This document shows, piece by piece, positions 8,517-16,414 of a DNA stretch of 56,131 bases. The translations under genes were made by a program, and so were the position numbers. The notes beneath the pieces were generated by a model. The model had not been told where the DNA came from. It saw only the letters and a program-made list of their open reading frames with translations, and ran no database searches. How positions within the stretch are numbered: the first letter of the stretch is position 1; each line of letters starts with the position of its first letter. Source of the DNA: Ruminococcus sp. (GTDB lineage Bacteria > Bacillota > Clostridia > Oscillospirales > Acutalibacteraceae); contig JAFUIK010000033.1 of NCBI GenBank assembly GCA_017473955.1, positions 1-56,131 of the forward strand, read 5' to 3'.

Positions 8517-9389
8517 TTATTTCATAGTGGCTGTGTATTTCATCAAAATTTTGTTAGGATTGTAGGAAAGCTTTGATTTTCTCAAGCCTTCAAGTCCTAA
8601 ATCCTCTTCTCGGTTAAACTGCAAAAAGCTATCCTGAGCTTTGGCAAATTCGTTGTTAATAACCGCATACGCTCCGTCAACATCGACTGCTTTTTCAAAA
8701 TGCACGTCGCACACTGAGCTGTTAATTTTCGAGCCTATAGTCATCGCAACAGGGCGAGAATTCACATAAAGCACTCCGCCAAATAGTGACAGTGCATCAA
8801 AGTTATCGAGAGCTTCTCGAATTGCTAAAAGCTCGCTTTTGTCAGAATCATTCTGCATATGCCATTTATGAGCGACAAAGTAAGCATCCTCTATATTAGT
8901 TGTGTCAATCGGCTTATAAGAGTAATCTTCGTTATTACGCTTGAATTTCGATATATGATTTCGCTTTGAATGAAACTTCTTACCGGGGAGTAAAGCGAGA
9001 TTTTCACGACTGTAAATATAATCGGCACTATCCCTTTCTTCCATGAATTCGAACACATCGGGATAAAGATGCGACAGTATCTCAGCGTTTGTTTTATTCA
9101 TCATTCCGATAAGCGGTTTAATCCCCCGCTCTTTTGCATCCTGCATCAAAGGCTCAAGCATCTCTTTAGGAGGCTTGTTTCCTATTGGGAAAGTGTAACC
9201 CGACAAACCGTTTCTGGTGAAATACGCTTTGTAAAAAACGCCATCACTGTTACACACTCTTATGTCATATCTGTTACGCCACAGATAAGTTGTTGCAAAA
9301 GATATATCACAACCAATCTGACCGCAGTTTTCGGTCACATTGTCAATCCAATGCTTGTCTTTTAGTGTCGGGGTGTAAAATTCCAGCAT
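8517..9389 (-). CDS. DUF2156 (phosphatidylglycerol lysyltransferase C-terminal-like) protein
   Basis: A 290-aa soluble protein of the DUF2156/GNAT-fold family related to the catalytic domain of aminoacyl-phosphatidylglycerol synthases, but without the MprF membrane part. It begins with DKHWIDNVTENCGQIGCDIS, has FHSKRNHISKFKRNN in the middle and ends with LEGLRKSKLSYNPNKIL, a typical family ending. Substrate is unknown; the family may use aminoacyl-tRNA or acyl donors. It lies 23 nt after tmk and probably belongs to the thyX-tmk transcript. Confidence 0.85.
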   Translation of the reverse strand: MLEFYTPTLKDKHWIDNVTENCGQIGCDISFATTYLWRNRYDIRVCNSDGVFYKAYFTRNGLSGYTFPIGNKPPKEMLEPLMQDAKERGIKPLIGMMNKTNAEILSHLYPDVFEFMEERDSADYIYSRENLALLPGKKFHSKRNHISKFKRNNEDYSYKPIDTTNIEDAYFVAHKWHMQNDSDKSELLAIREALDNFDALSLFGGVLYVNSRPVAMTIGSKINSSVCDVHFEKAVDVDGAYAVINNEFAKAQDSFLQFNREEDLGLEGLRKSKLSYNPNKILMKYTATMK

Positions 9390-9412
9390 AAAACGCTTCC
9401 TTTGCTTTAGTA

Positions 9413-10081
9413 TCAGTTAAGCTTAGTGTCTATAATATCAAGTATCTGCTGTGTAATAGTTTCTATACTTTTCGGATTATCTCCATCGGCACAGGATAAA
9501 TGCACCCAGTTTAATTTTTCGAGTGCATACAAAGCACTTTTGCGACAAGACAGCAGAAAATTCATATTCTTTTCGTGGATGTCCTTTTTACTCTCGTCAC
9601 CATTATATCTGCCACTCATAAGCTTCTGTGAAACGTGTGGTGGCATATCAAGATAAATTACAACATCAGGTTTTGGAACATTCAATCGGTTGTACTCAAA
9701 ATCCTCACACCACTCAATGTAACTGTCGCGTTCATCATCACTAACTTTCGACATCTGATATATTATGTTAGAGGTAACATAGCGATCAGCAACTATATAA
9801 TCGCATTCTTCGTAGTCTTTCTTCCAACTCTTTATGAATGAAGCAACACGATCTACCGCATAAAAGGCAGATGCCGCATAAGCGTTCACATCATCAGGTG
9901 AGTCGCCAAGCTCACCGCCTAAGTACATTTTAACAAGTGATGAGGTTGGGCTGTCATAATCGGGAAAAGTAAGCTTTTTCACCTTATATCCCCTGTCAAT
10001 CAACGTCTGTGTAACAAGGGCAGATTGAGTACCCTTACCGCTACCGTCTAGACCTTCTATTACAATAAATTTACTTGCCAT
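9413..10081 (-). CDS. tmk: Thymidylate kinase
   Basis: A 222-aa dTMP kinase, phosphorylating dTMP to dTDP for DNA synthesis. The P-loop is GLDGSGKGT (9-17), the substrate-binding DRYVTSN motif lies near residue 98, and SGRYNGDESKKDIHEK is the lid region. Length is normal. The ATG lies inside the 3' end of thyX (11-nt overlap), so the two consecutive steps of dTTP synthesis are coupled. Confidence 0.94.
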   Translation of the reverse strand: MASKFIVIEGLDGSGKGTQSALVTQTLIDRGYKVKKLTFPDYDSPTSSLVKMYLGGELGDSPDDVNAYAASAFYAVDRVASFIKSWKKDYEECDYIVADRYVTSNIIYQMSKVSDDERDSYIEWCEDFEYNRLNVPKPDVVIYLDMPPHVSQKLMSGRYNGDESKKDIHEKNMNFLLSCRKSALYALEKLNWVHLSCADGDNPKSIETITQQILDIIDTKLN

Positions 10082-10871
10082 ATTTTTCTCTGACTTCCTT
10101 CATTTTTCCACAGGTCATTTTTCCCTCAGGGCAAGCACCACGCAGACACTTTGGACCTGAATTTTTAAACAATGTCGGTGCAACCTCTTTGCATAACACG
10201 AGCATCTGCTCAGCTACTTCCCTTATCTCCCACTGGGCACGGTTGCAACAGCGGTGGTCGAAAAAGTTGTTAAGACTACGCACATTAAAGGTACATACGA
10301 TTTTTGTTGTACAAGCGTTAGGAAGCACAAAGCGAGCATCCTCGTTAGCTTTTTTTACAAAGCTGGAAAACAACGCTTTATTTTCGTCTTTAAATGCGTT
10401 GATGATTTCTTCATCGGTTCCGTATAGTTCTATATTAGAATATTCTTTTATGTAACCGACAACAAGGGCATCGCGTATTTCAGCATAAGCCTCGCTTTGC
10501 ATATCAATGACCTTTTTATACGCATCATACGCTTTTTCGTTACGCTCAATTTCAGGTGGTGTTACAAACTCGAACTTTGTGCCGTCTACATATCGCTGGG
10601 ACTGCTGACTGTAGGACGCAATTCTGTGTCGCACAAGCTGGTGTGAACAAGCACGGGATATTCCCTCGATACCAAAAGTAAAGGAAGCGTGCTCAACAGG
10701 ACTTGCGTGGCCAATAGCGGTCAGCATATCTAAAAACTCGGTAGTTTTCTCCTCGGTTAAACCGTCTTTTATATTTTCAATATCACTGGCTGAATAACAA
10801 AGCTTAGCCGCCATAGCGATAGTTTGTTCAGGCAGTGGAGTGTGTGCTAAAAGTGTAACCTTTGCACCCAT
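10071..10871 (-). CDS. thyX: FAD-dependent thymidylate synthase ThyX
   Basis: A 266-aa flavin-dependent thymidylate synthase making dTMP from dUMP with methylene-THF and reduced FAD. The hallmark RHRIASYSQQSQRYV (RHR-x7-S) is present, with ASFTFGIEGISRACSHQLV just before it. The ATG at 10871 is preceded by AAAGAGGTG and is preferred over an upstream GTG at 10889. No thyA is seen in the window. A promoter lies at 10922-10950. Confidence 0.96.
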   Translation of the reverse strand: MGAKVTLLAHTPLPEQTIAMAAKLCYSASDIENIKDGLTEEKTTEFLDMLTAIGHASPVEHASFTFGIEGISRACSHQLVRHRIASYSQQSQRYVDGTKFEFVTPPEIERNEKAYDAYKKVIDMQSEAYAEIRDALVVGYIKEYSNIELYGTDEEIINAFKDENKALFSSFVKKANEDARFVLPNACTTKIVCTFNVRSLNNFFDHRCCNRAQWEIREVAEQMLVLCKEVAPTLFKNSGPKCLRGACPEGKMTCGKMKEVREKYGK

Positions 10872-10921
10872 AATAACACCTCTTTCCACAAGACATAGTT
10901 ACTCATAATATAATTAGTTGT

Positions 10922-10950
10922 ATTATATCACAGCCGCTTTGCTTATTCAA
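10922..10950 (-). promoter_or_regulatory. Promoter for the thyX operon
   Basis: Minus-strand TTGAAT (10945-10950), a 17-nt spacer and TATAAT (10922-10927) with an extended TGA upstream of the -10 box. Confidence 0.8.
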
Positions 10951-11004
10951 TAGTTTAACAAATAAATTAATCACGCAACAAACACATTATGTGCAACTAA
11001 CCAA

Positions 11005-11033
11005 TTGACCCAAAAATACAAAAGTGGTAAAAT
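11005..11033 (+). promoter_or_regulatory. Promoter for the DUF975 gene
   Basis: TTGACC (11005-11010) and TAAAAT (11028-11033) are 17 nt apart, about 50 nt before the start codon. Confidence 0.75.
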
Positions 11034-11080
11034 TAATTCAGCTTGGAAACAAGCAATTCTTTAATAAAGGGGTATAAATT

Positions 11081-11725
11081 ATGAATTATACTATTGATCG
11101 TGTCCAGATTAAGGAAAACTCCAAGACTTTACTTGGCAACAATCTTTTCGGCAAAACTTGGCTCATGGCACTTGTCGCTTGTCTTATCCAGAGTGCTATC
11201 CTTTCATTATGCTCACAGATACCATACATCGGTTTCGTTGGAAACATTATTCTTACAGGTCCACTCACAATGGGACTTTCCCTCGTGTTTATGAAGCTTG
11301 TAAGAAATCATCCTGAAGTTGATTTAGGCGATATGTTCTTCAGCTTTTCACAGCGTTTTTCAAAGGACCTTATGCTCGGTCTTATGATCTTTGTATTCAC
11401 ATTCCTTTGGTCACTTCTTTTCATCATTCCTGGTATCATTAAGGGATATGCTTACTCAATGGCTTACTACGTTTCTCTTGACCATCCTGACTGGGGTTGG
11501 AAAGAGTGTATCGACGAAAGCATGAGAATTACTCAAGGTCACAAGGGTGAGCTTTTTGTACTCGACTTAAGCTTTGTCGGTTGGTATCTGGTTGGTGCTC
11601 TTTGTTTAGGCGTTGGTGCACTTTGGGTTACACCTTACCATATGACAGCTCAGGCTAACTACTATGAGGCTTTAAAAGCTACAGCACAACCTACATATCA
11701 GGCTCCAGTTCAGCCTGTACAGTAA
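11081..11725 (+). CDS. DUF975 family integral membrane protein
   Basis: A 214-aa multi-pass membrane protein of the DUF975 family, common in Clostridia and of unknown function. Hydrophobic segments lie at about 28-48, 52-72, 100-125 and 165-185; the motif DHPDWGWKECIDESMRITQGHKG between them is typical for the family. The C-terminus is a short Pro/Gln tail (PTYQAPVQPVQ) similar in style to the Q/P-rich N-terminus of the next protein. AAAGGGG precedes the start. Monocistronic, closed by a terminator. Confidence 0.85.
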   Translation: MNYTIDRVQIKENSKTLLGNNLFGKTWLMALVACLIQSAILSLCSQIPYIGFVGNIILTGPLTMGLSLVFMKLVRNHPEVDLGDMFFSFSQRFSKDLMLGLMIFVFTFLWSLLFIIPGIIKGYAYSMAYYVSLDHPDWGWKECIDESMRITQGHKGELFVLDLSFVGWYLVGALCLGVGALWVTPYHMTAQANYYEALKATAQPTYQAPVQPVQ

Positions 11726-11736
11726 ATTACGAAAGT

Positions 11737-11766
11737 AAGAGCCGTTTTTTACGGCTCTTTTCTTTT
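11737..11766 (+). terminator. Terminator after DUF975 gene
   Basis: AAGAGCCGT and ACGGCTCTT form a 9-bp stem followed by a T-rich run. Confidence 0.9.
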
Positions 11767-11775
11767 TTACCTTTA

Positions 11776-11804
11776 TTGACATACTGTGAAGTTTTCATTA
11801 TAAT
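11776..11804 (+). promoter_or_regulatory. Consensus promoter for the DUF4190 gene
   Basis: TTGACA (11776-11781), 17 nt, TATAAT (11799-11804); full consensus. Confidence 0.9.
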
Positions 11805-11832
11805 TTAACTATCCTAAAAAGGAGGTTTTTGT

Positions 11833-12357
11833 ATGGATAACAATATGAACAATTACGAAAACAATGGCTACCAGCCACCTGTTGATAATAGCGGTTATCA
11901 ACAGCCACAATATAATGCTCCACAGCAAAACTACCAGCCACCACAGTACAACGCACCTCAGTACAACGCACCTCAGTACAACGCTCCACAGCAGAATTAC
12001 CAGCCACCACAGTATGGTGCTCCACAGCAGAACTATCAACAGCAACAGTATGGCACTCCGCAGTATGGTCAGCCGATGTACGCACCTTTAGCTCCAAAGG
12101 ACGAGAGCAAAGGTATGGCTATCGCTTCTCTTGTATGCGGTATTCTCTCGTTAACTTGCTGTTGCGGTAGTTTTATCCCAAGCATATTAGCTGTTGTTTT
12201 TGGTATCATTTCTAAAAGCAGAAAATCAGAAAACAATGGTATGGCTCTTGCAGGTATCATCTTAGGTGCTATTGGTGTTATTTTCAGCATCATTTACATC
12301 ATTTTCCTGGCAAGCGGTGGTTTCGAAGATTTAATGAACGAGCTATATTACTATTAA
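11833..12357 (+). CDS. DUF4190 membrane protein with Q/P/Y-rich repeat N-terminus
   Basis: A 174-aa protein. Residues 1-90 are a low-complexity region with tandem QYNAP and QQNYQPP units, probably disordered and exposed to the cytoplasm. Residues 95-165 hold two hydrophobic segments split by SKSRKSENNGMALAGIILG, the DUF4190 core. Function unknown. AAGGAGG precedes the ATG. The repeat units are nearly identical at DNA level (copies of cagtacaacgcacct at about 11944-11990), so repeat number may vary between strains. Confidence 0.8.
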   Translation: MDNNMNNYENNGYQPPVDNSGYQQPQYNAPQQNYQPPQYNAPQYNAPQYNAPQQNYQPPQYGAPQQNYQQQQYGTPQYGQPMYAPLAPKDESKGMAIASLVCGILSLTCCCGSFIPSILAVVFGIISKSRKSENNGMALAGIILGAIGVIFSIIYIIFLASGGFEDLMNELYYY

Positions 12358-12377
12358 AAACTACAAAGCATAAGCTG

Positions 12378-12405
12378 TCGGGGCGAATAATCGCCCCGAT
12401 TTTTT
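12378..12405 (+). terminator. Terminator after DUF4190 gene
   Basis: TCGGGGCGA and TCGCCCCGA form a 9-bp stem with an ATAA loop, then six T. Confidence 0.93.
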
Positions 12406-12414
12406 AAATCGACT

Positions 12415-12816
12415 ATGAAACAATACACTAAACTTCAAAAAACAATTTTTATATTACTGCCGTTTATACTTTTTCCGCTTGGAATTTTGCTAGGCAAATT
12501 CTTATCAAACTACACCTATCTGTTACCTCCGTGTATGTCCTACACTCTGTTCCACTTTAATTGTCCGGGGTGTGGTTTAACCCGCTCTGTTTTAGCACTT
12601 CTTGACGGCGACATACTTTTATCACTCAGGCAAAATGTAATCCCTGTGTTTTCTATACTTGCAGGATTGTGGCTTTACGTTGAATTCCTGTTTCACGTCT
12701 TTAACAAAAAGCCGCCGTTCACGCTTTTAAAAACAAAATGTCTGTGGGTATTACTGGTTGCACTAGGAGCTTACACTATACTGCGAAACATATTTCCTGT
12801 GCTCGCCCCTGTTTAG
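12415..12816 (+). CDS. DUF2752 membrane protein
   Basis: A 133-aa membrane protein of the DUF2752 family with the signature FNCPGCGLTRSVLALLDGD (about 42-60) and three hydrophobic segments. Function unknown. The ATG is only 9 nt past the previous terminator and I see no separate promoter, so it may be expressed by readthrough of that terminator. Confidence 0.82.
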   Translation: MKQYTKLQKTIFILLPFILFPLGILLGKFLSNYTYLLPPCMSYTLFHFNCPGCGLTRSVLALLDGDILLSLRQNVIPVFSILAGLWLYVEFLFHVFNKKPPFTLLKTKCLWVLLVALGAYTILRNIFPVLAPV

Positions 12817-12820
12817 TTTC

Positions 12821-12849
12821 TTGAATACTTTTACACTTTTGGGTACAAT
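12821..12849 (+). promoter_or_regulatory. Promoter for the small Cys protein and transporter genes
   Basis: TTGAAT (12821-12826) and TACAAT (12844-12849) with a 17-nt spacer, directly after the DUF2752 stop. Confidence 0.7.
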
Positions 12850-12868
12850 CTTAAAAGGTGGTGATATT

Positions 12869-13048
12869 ATGGCTAACTCAAACTGCGAATTTTGTGCACA
12901 CTATATCTACAATGAATACTACGATTGCTATGAATGTATGGTTAATCTCGACGAGGACGATATGGCTAAGTTTATGCAATCTTCGCTTGATAACTGCAGT
13001 TATTTTAAATTCAGCGATGACTACAAAATTGTGAGGAAACAAAACTGA
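12869..13048 (+). CDS. Small cysteine-rich protein (DUF6472-like)
   Basis: A 59-aa acidic protein with CEFC, DCYEC and a later NC pair, ending DYKIVRKQN; the pattern suggests a small metal-binding protein and resembles a clostridial family I recall as DUF6472. The start is the ATG at 12869 after AAAGGTGGTG; the longer open frame from 12821 overlaps its own promoter. Its stop is 1 nt before the next gene, so it is translated with the transporter pair. Function unknown. Confidence 0.7.
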   Translation: MANSNCEFCAHYIYNEYYDCYECMVNLDEDDMAKFMQSSLDNCSYFKFSDDYKIVRKQN

Positions 13049-13049
13049 T

Positions 13050-13619
13050 ATGAAAAAAAGCAAGCTAAAACTTTATTTACAAATACTTTTATCGTTTATG
13101 AAAATCGGTGTGGTTACCTTTGGCGGTGGCTACGCTATGATTCCGATTATCGAGAATGAAACCTCCAAGAGAAGAAAATGGATAAGCGGAGAGGATTTGC
13201 TCGATGTTGTTGCAATTTCCGAATCAACTCCGGGTCCTATAGCTATATGTGCCGCTACGTTCATCGGCTACAAGGTGGCAGGAGTTATCGGTGCGTTTAT
13301 GGCAACGCTGGGTGTAGTTCTTCCCTCCTTTGCAATTATTTTTATAATTTCAATATTCTTGCGTGAGTTCAGCTCTTATGACATAGTAAAATACGCGTTC
13401 ACAGGTATCAGAGCAGGTGTTCTGGCACTTATCATCAAAGCTGTTATTTCTATGTTCAAAAAAGCACCACAGCATATATTAGCGTACACTATTATGGCGA
13501 TTTCTTTCGCCCTTGTTGTTCTCTTTTCAACAAATGTTCTTGTTATTATTATTTCGAGTGCGATTATCGGAATAGTCGCTTCAATAATTGCTAGAAAGAG
13601 AGGTAAAGAGCTCAAATGA
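13050..13619 (+). CDS. Chromate transporter-family protein, N-terminal half type
   Basis: A 189-aa half-size member of the CHR (ChrA) family, with FMKIGVVTFGGGYAMIPII near the N-terminus, EDLLDVVAISESTPGPIA and about five to six membrane segments. Half-size CHR proteins act as pairs. Substrate is likely an oxyanion such as chromate/sulfate, but for Clostridia without chromate exposure the real substrate is unknown. It overlaps its partner by the 4-nt ATGA. Confidence 0.9.
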   Translation: MKKSKLKLYLQILLSFMKIGVVTFGGGYAMIPIIENETSKRRKWISGEDLLDVVAISESTPGPIAICAATFIGYKVAGVIGAFMATLGVVLPSFAIIFIISIFLREFSSYDIVKYAFTGIRAGVLALIIKAVISMFKKAPQHILAYTIMAISFALVVLFSTNVLVIIISSAIIGIVASIIARKRGKELK

Positions 13620-14185
13620 TTTACCTCATACTTTTTCTTGAGTTTTTCAAAATAGGAGCGTTCACCTTTGGTGGTGGCTACGCTATGATTCCGTTCATTC
13701 AGGAAACTGTAGCAAGACACAATTGGATGACAACTGCTGAGCTCGTTGACTTTATCGCAGTTAGCGAAAGCACACCGGGTGCATTTGCTGTTAACATTTC
13801 AACCTATGTCGGCTCGCAAGTTGGCGGACTTTTCGGAGCTGTATGTGCGACAACAGGCGTTGTAATGCCAGCGTTTTTAATCATTTTAATTATCGCAAAA
13901 ATTTACGACAAATTTAAAAGTAGCAAAACCGTTAAGGGTGCTATGTTCGGCTTAAAATCAGTTGTAGTCGGATTGATTGCCGCTACGGTTGTATCAATCG
14001 CTATTGAAGTGTTTTTTGTCAATGGTTTTACAGCCTCTGTTTTAACAACATCAACTTTCTGGTTCTCATTAATTGTTTTTGCAATTATGCTATTTTTACT
14101 TCTTTATAAGAAATTTAGTCCGATTATCATCGTGGTGCTATCAGCCACCCTCGGCATAGCCGCAGGATACGCAGGAATAATATAA
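13616..14185 (+). CDS. Chromate transporter-family protein, second half
   Basis: A 189-aa paralogue of the preceding gene with the same FKIGAFTFGGGYAMIPFI and ESTPGAFAVNISTYVG motifs and similar hydrophobic profile. The two together make the equivalent of a full-length ChrA and are translationally coupled. A terminator follows at once. Confidence 0.9.
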   Translation: MIYLILFLEFFKIGAFTFGGGYAMIPFIQETVARHNWMTTAELVDFIAVSESTPGAFAVNISTYVGSQVGGLFGAVCATTGVVMPAFLIILIIAKIYDKFKSSKTVKGAMFGLKSVVVGLIAATVVSIAIEVFFVNGFTASVLTTSTFWFSLIVFAIMLFLLLYKKFSPIIIVVLSATLGIAAGYAGII

Positions 14186-14193
14186 CACTAAAG

Positions 14194-14227
14194 AACGCAC
14201 AGCTTGTATCATAACAGGCTGTGCGTT
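14194..14227. terminator. Bidirectional terminator between chr pair and sigG
   Basis: AACGCACAGC and GCTGTGCGTT make a 10-bp stem in the 45-nt gap between convergent genes, with T-rich flank on the plus strand and a shorter one on the minus. Confidence 0.85.
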
Positions 14228-14230
14228 TTG

Positions 14231-15013
14231 TTATATCTCACGTTTTATGGAGTCGAGTGCTCCTTTTTCAATTCTGCTGACCTGTGCCTGACTTATGCCG
14301 ATTTCGTTAGCTACTTCCATCTGTGTTTTTCCCTTAAAATACCGTAGCGACAAGATTTTCTTTTCACGGTCGGACAGCTTTCTTATAGCTTCTTTTATTG
14401 CTATTTCGTCAAGCCAATCGTTGTCATCGACCGCGTCGCCCACCTGATCCATAACATATATTGTATCGTTCCCCTCGGAAAACACAGGCTCGTAAAGCGA
14501 CACAGGCTCAACAATTGCTTCAAGAGCAAGTACAACATTTTCTTTCGGAACATCCATCACCTTTGCAATTTCTTCAATAGTGGGTTCTTTTCCGTTTTTA
14601 TTTGTCAGCTCTTCTTTAATCTGCATAGCGTGGTAAGCTGTGTCACGCATTGAACGTGAAACGCGAATAGAGTTGTTATCCCTTAAATAACGCCTTAATT
14701 CTCCGCAGACCATCGGCACACCGTAGGTTGAGAACCTAACATCAAGTGTCGGGTCAAAATTATCAATAGCTTTTATTAGCCCGATAACGCCTACCTGAAA
14801 TAAGTCATCAAGATTTTCACCTCGATTGACAAAACGCTGGATAACCGACAGCACTAATCTTAAATTGCCGTTAATCATCTTTTCACGAGCTTTTTGAGCT
14901 TCAGCCTTTGAGCCTGTACGGATAATAGTTAAAAGCTCGCGTTTTTCTTTCTCGCTTAACACCTTGAGCTTTGAAGTATCCACACAGCTGATTTCGACCT
15001 TGTTATAGTACAA
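14231..15013 (-). CDS. sigG: Sporulation sigma factor SigG
   Basis: A 260-aa sigma-70-type factor that directs late forespore transcription. The N-terminus (VEISCVDTSKLKVLSEKEK) is typical of SigG, with region 2 NLRLVLSVIQRFVNRG and DLFQVGVIGLIKAIDNFD, and region 4.2 EVANEIGISQAQVSRIEKGA. The start is a TTG at 15013 with an AGGGGG ribosome-binding site 8 nt upstream; no ATG fits. That site is buried in a hairpin (15022-15060), suggesting low or controlled translation. spoIIG genes, normally upstream, are absent here; rmuC is upstream instead. Confidence 0.95.
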   Translation of the reverse strand: MYYNKVEISCVDTSKLKVLSEKEKRELLTIIRTGSKAEAQKAREKMINGNLRLVLSVIQRFVNRGENLDDLFQVGVIGLIKAIDNFDPTLDVRFSTYGVPMVCGELRRYLRDNNSIRVSRSMRDTAYHAMQIKEELTNKNGKEPTIEEIAKVMDVPKENVVLALEAIVEPVSLYEPVFSEGNDTIYVMDQVGDAVDDNDWLDEIAIKEAIRKLSDREKKILSLRYFKGKTQMEVANEIGISQAQVSRIEKGALDSIKREI

Positions 15014-15021
15014 TAATAATC

Positions 15022-15060
15022 CCCCTTGGCATCACTTAACTAAAGTATTGCCAAAGGGGT
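15022..15060 (-). promoter_or_regulatory. Hairpin burying the sigG ribosome-binding site
   Basis: Arms 15022-15032 and 15050-15060 pair over 11 positions. As minus-strand RNA all pairs hold, one being G-U (15026/15056); as plus-strand RNA that pair would be C-A. The 3' arm contains the whole AGGGGG site of sigG, and the loop is 17 nt. No U-tract follows, so it is more likely a translational control element than a terminator. Confidence 0.8.
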
Positions 15061-15074
15061 GTTTTTTAATTCAA

Positions 15075-16334
15075 TTATTCATCATCTGTATCTAAGAGTT
15101 CTACCTTTGCATCAACCGACTGTACGGCTCTCAGCTTACGCTGAATTTGACGAGTACGAACTCCTGCTAAAGTATCAAGGTCTTTTGTGACTAAGCTGAT
15201 ATGTTGTTGTGCTTTAGACAACACATCCGAGAAAGTGTCAAACTCTTTCTTGACTGAACCCAAAACTTCCCACACTTCTGCACTACGCTTTTGCACAGCC
15301 AGAGTTTTAAATCCCATCTGGATACTATTTAACAGTGCCGCCATTGTGCTAGGTCCTGCAATATTAACCTTATAATCACGCTGTAAAACCTCGACCATAC
15401 CGCGGTTAACAACCTCACTGTAAAGACCTTCAAAAGGCAAAAACATTATAGCAAATTCAGTTGTGTAAGGCGGGTCAATATACTTATCGTGAATGTCCTT
15501 TGCTTCCTTCTTAATGGTTGAGATAAGTGCTTTTGCACTTATCTCAACAGCTTCTTTTGAGCCACTATCGTAAGCATCACGCAGTGCTGCATATGTATCT
15601 CCCGGGAATTTAGAGTCTATCGGTAAATAAATGAAGCCGTCATCATCAGCAGGAAGCTTGATGGCAAACTCGACAACATCACGCGAGCCGTGCTTTGTAG
15701 CAACATTTTCTTCAAACTGTTCAGGTGCGAGTATCTCTTTTAAGATGGATGAAAGCTGGATTTCGCCTAAAATACCACGAGTTTTAACGTTCGATAAAAC
15801 CTTTTTAAGGTCACCTACACCTGAGGCTAAGCTCTGCATTTCTCCCAAGCCCTTATACACTTGTTCGAGTCGTTCGGATACGAGTGCGAAAGATTTGTTC
15901 ATCTTATCCTCAAGAGTTTTCTGTAGCTTTTCGTCAACTGTATGCCGCATTTTTTCAAGCTGTTTGTTGTTGTCCTCTTGAATGTAGCTTAATTTCTGCT
16001 CAACGCTTCTTCTAATAAGCTCAAGCTTTTGCTCGTTCTCAAGCGAGAATGTTTTCAAACGCTCTTCTATATTCTTCGAGCTTTCAGCCTGTGATTTAGC
16101 GAAATTCTGTTGATTAGAAGAAATCATATCGCCCATATTTTTAACGGAAGTTGCAACAGAGCTTGAAAGCTCCTGTCTTAACATACTGAGCTGTTTTTCG
16201 TTTTTAGCCTCAAATTCAGATAAATCAGGCTTTGCGTTACGGTTTTTAAGTATCAGCGAAATTGCAACAACTGACGCAACAAGTGACAAAACCGCTACAC
16301 ACAAGATGATGATATCGATAGTATTTCCTGACAT
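15075..16334 (-). CDS. rmuC: RmuC-family DNA recombination protein
   Basis: A 419-aa protein. An N-terminal membrane segment (about 7-28) is followed by a long coiled coil (35-165) and the RmuC nuclease-like domain from about 190 (GDLKKVLSNVKTRGILGEIQL, then LPIDSKFPGDTY and IMFLPFEGLYSEVV). The family restrains inversion at short repeats; the mechanism is not firmly known. Ends 61 nt before sigG, so both may share a transcript from the promoter at 16369-16397. Confidence 0.92.
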   Translation of the reverse strand: MSGNTIDIIILCVAVLSLVASVVAISLILKNRNAKPDLSEFEAKNEKQLSMLRQELSSSVATSVKNMGDMISSNQQNFAKSQAESSKNIEERLKTFSLENEQKLELIRRSVEQKLSYIQEDNNKQLEKMRHTVDEKLQKTLEDKMNKSFALVSERLEQVYKGLGEMQSLASGVGDLKKVLSNVKTRGILGEIQLSSILKEILAPEQFEENVATKHGSRDVVEFAIKLPADDDGFIYLPIDSKFPGDTYAALRDAYDSGSKEAVEISAKALISTIKKEAKDIHDKYIDPPYTTEFAIMFLPFEGLYSEVVNRGMVEVLQRDYKVNIAGPSTMAALLNSIQMGFKTLAVQKRSAEVWEVLGSVKKEFDTFSDVLSKAQQHISLVTKDLDTLAGVRTRQIQRKLRAVQSVDAKVELLDTDDE

Positions 16335-16368
16335 AGTTTGCTCCTGTATTTTGTGATTTTATGTACTG

Positions 16369-16397
16369 ATTTTATCACTGTGGTACATTTTAGTCAA
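16369..16397 (-). promoter_or_regulatory. Promoter for rmuC
   Basis: Minus-strand TTGACT (16392-16397), 17 nt, TAAAAT (16369-16374). Confidence 0.75.
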
Positions 16398-16414
16398 CAA
16401 AAACAGGGGGTAAT

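Noticed and set aside
11798-12097. Antisense frames over the DUF4190 repeat region
   Set aside because: They mirror the Q/P/Y repeats, have no start signals and give repetitive, unnatural proteins.
15022-15072. Plus-strand terminator with TTTTTT after the sigG leader hairpin
   Set aside because: No plus-strand gene reads into it, and the C-A mismatch on that strand weakens the stem; it fits the minus-strand leader better.
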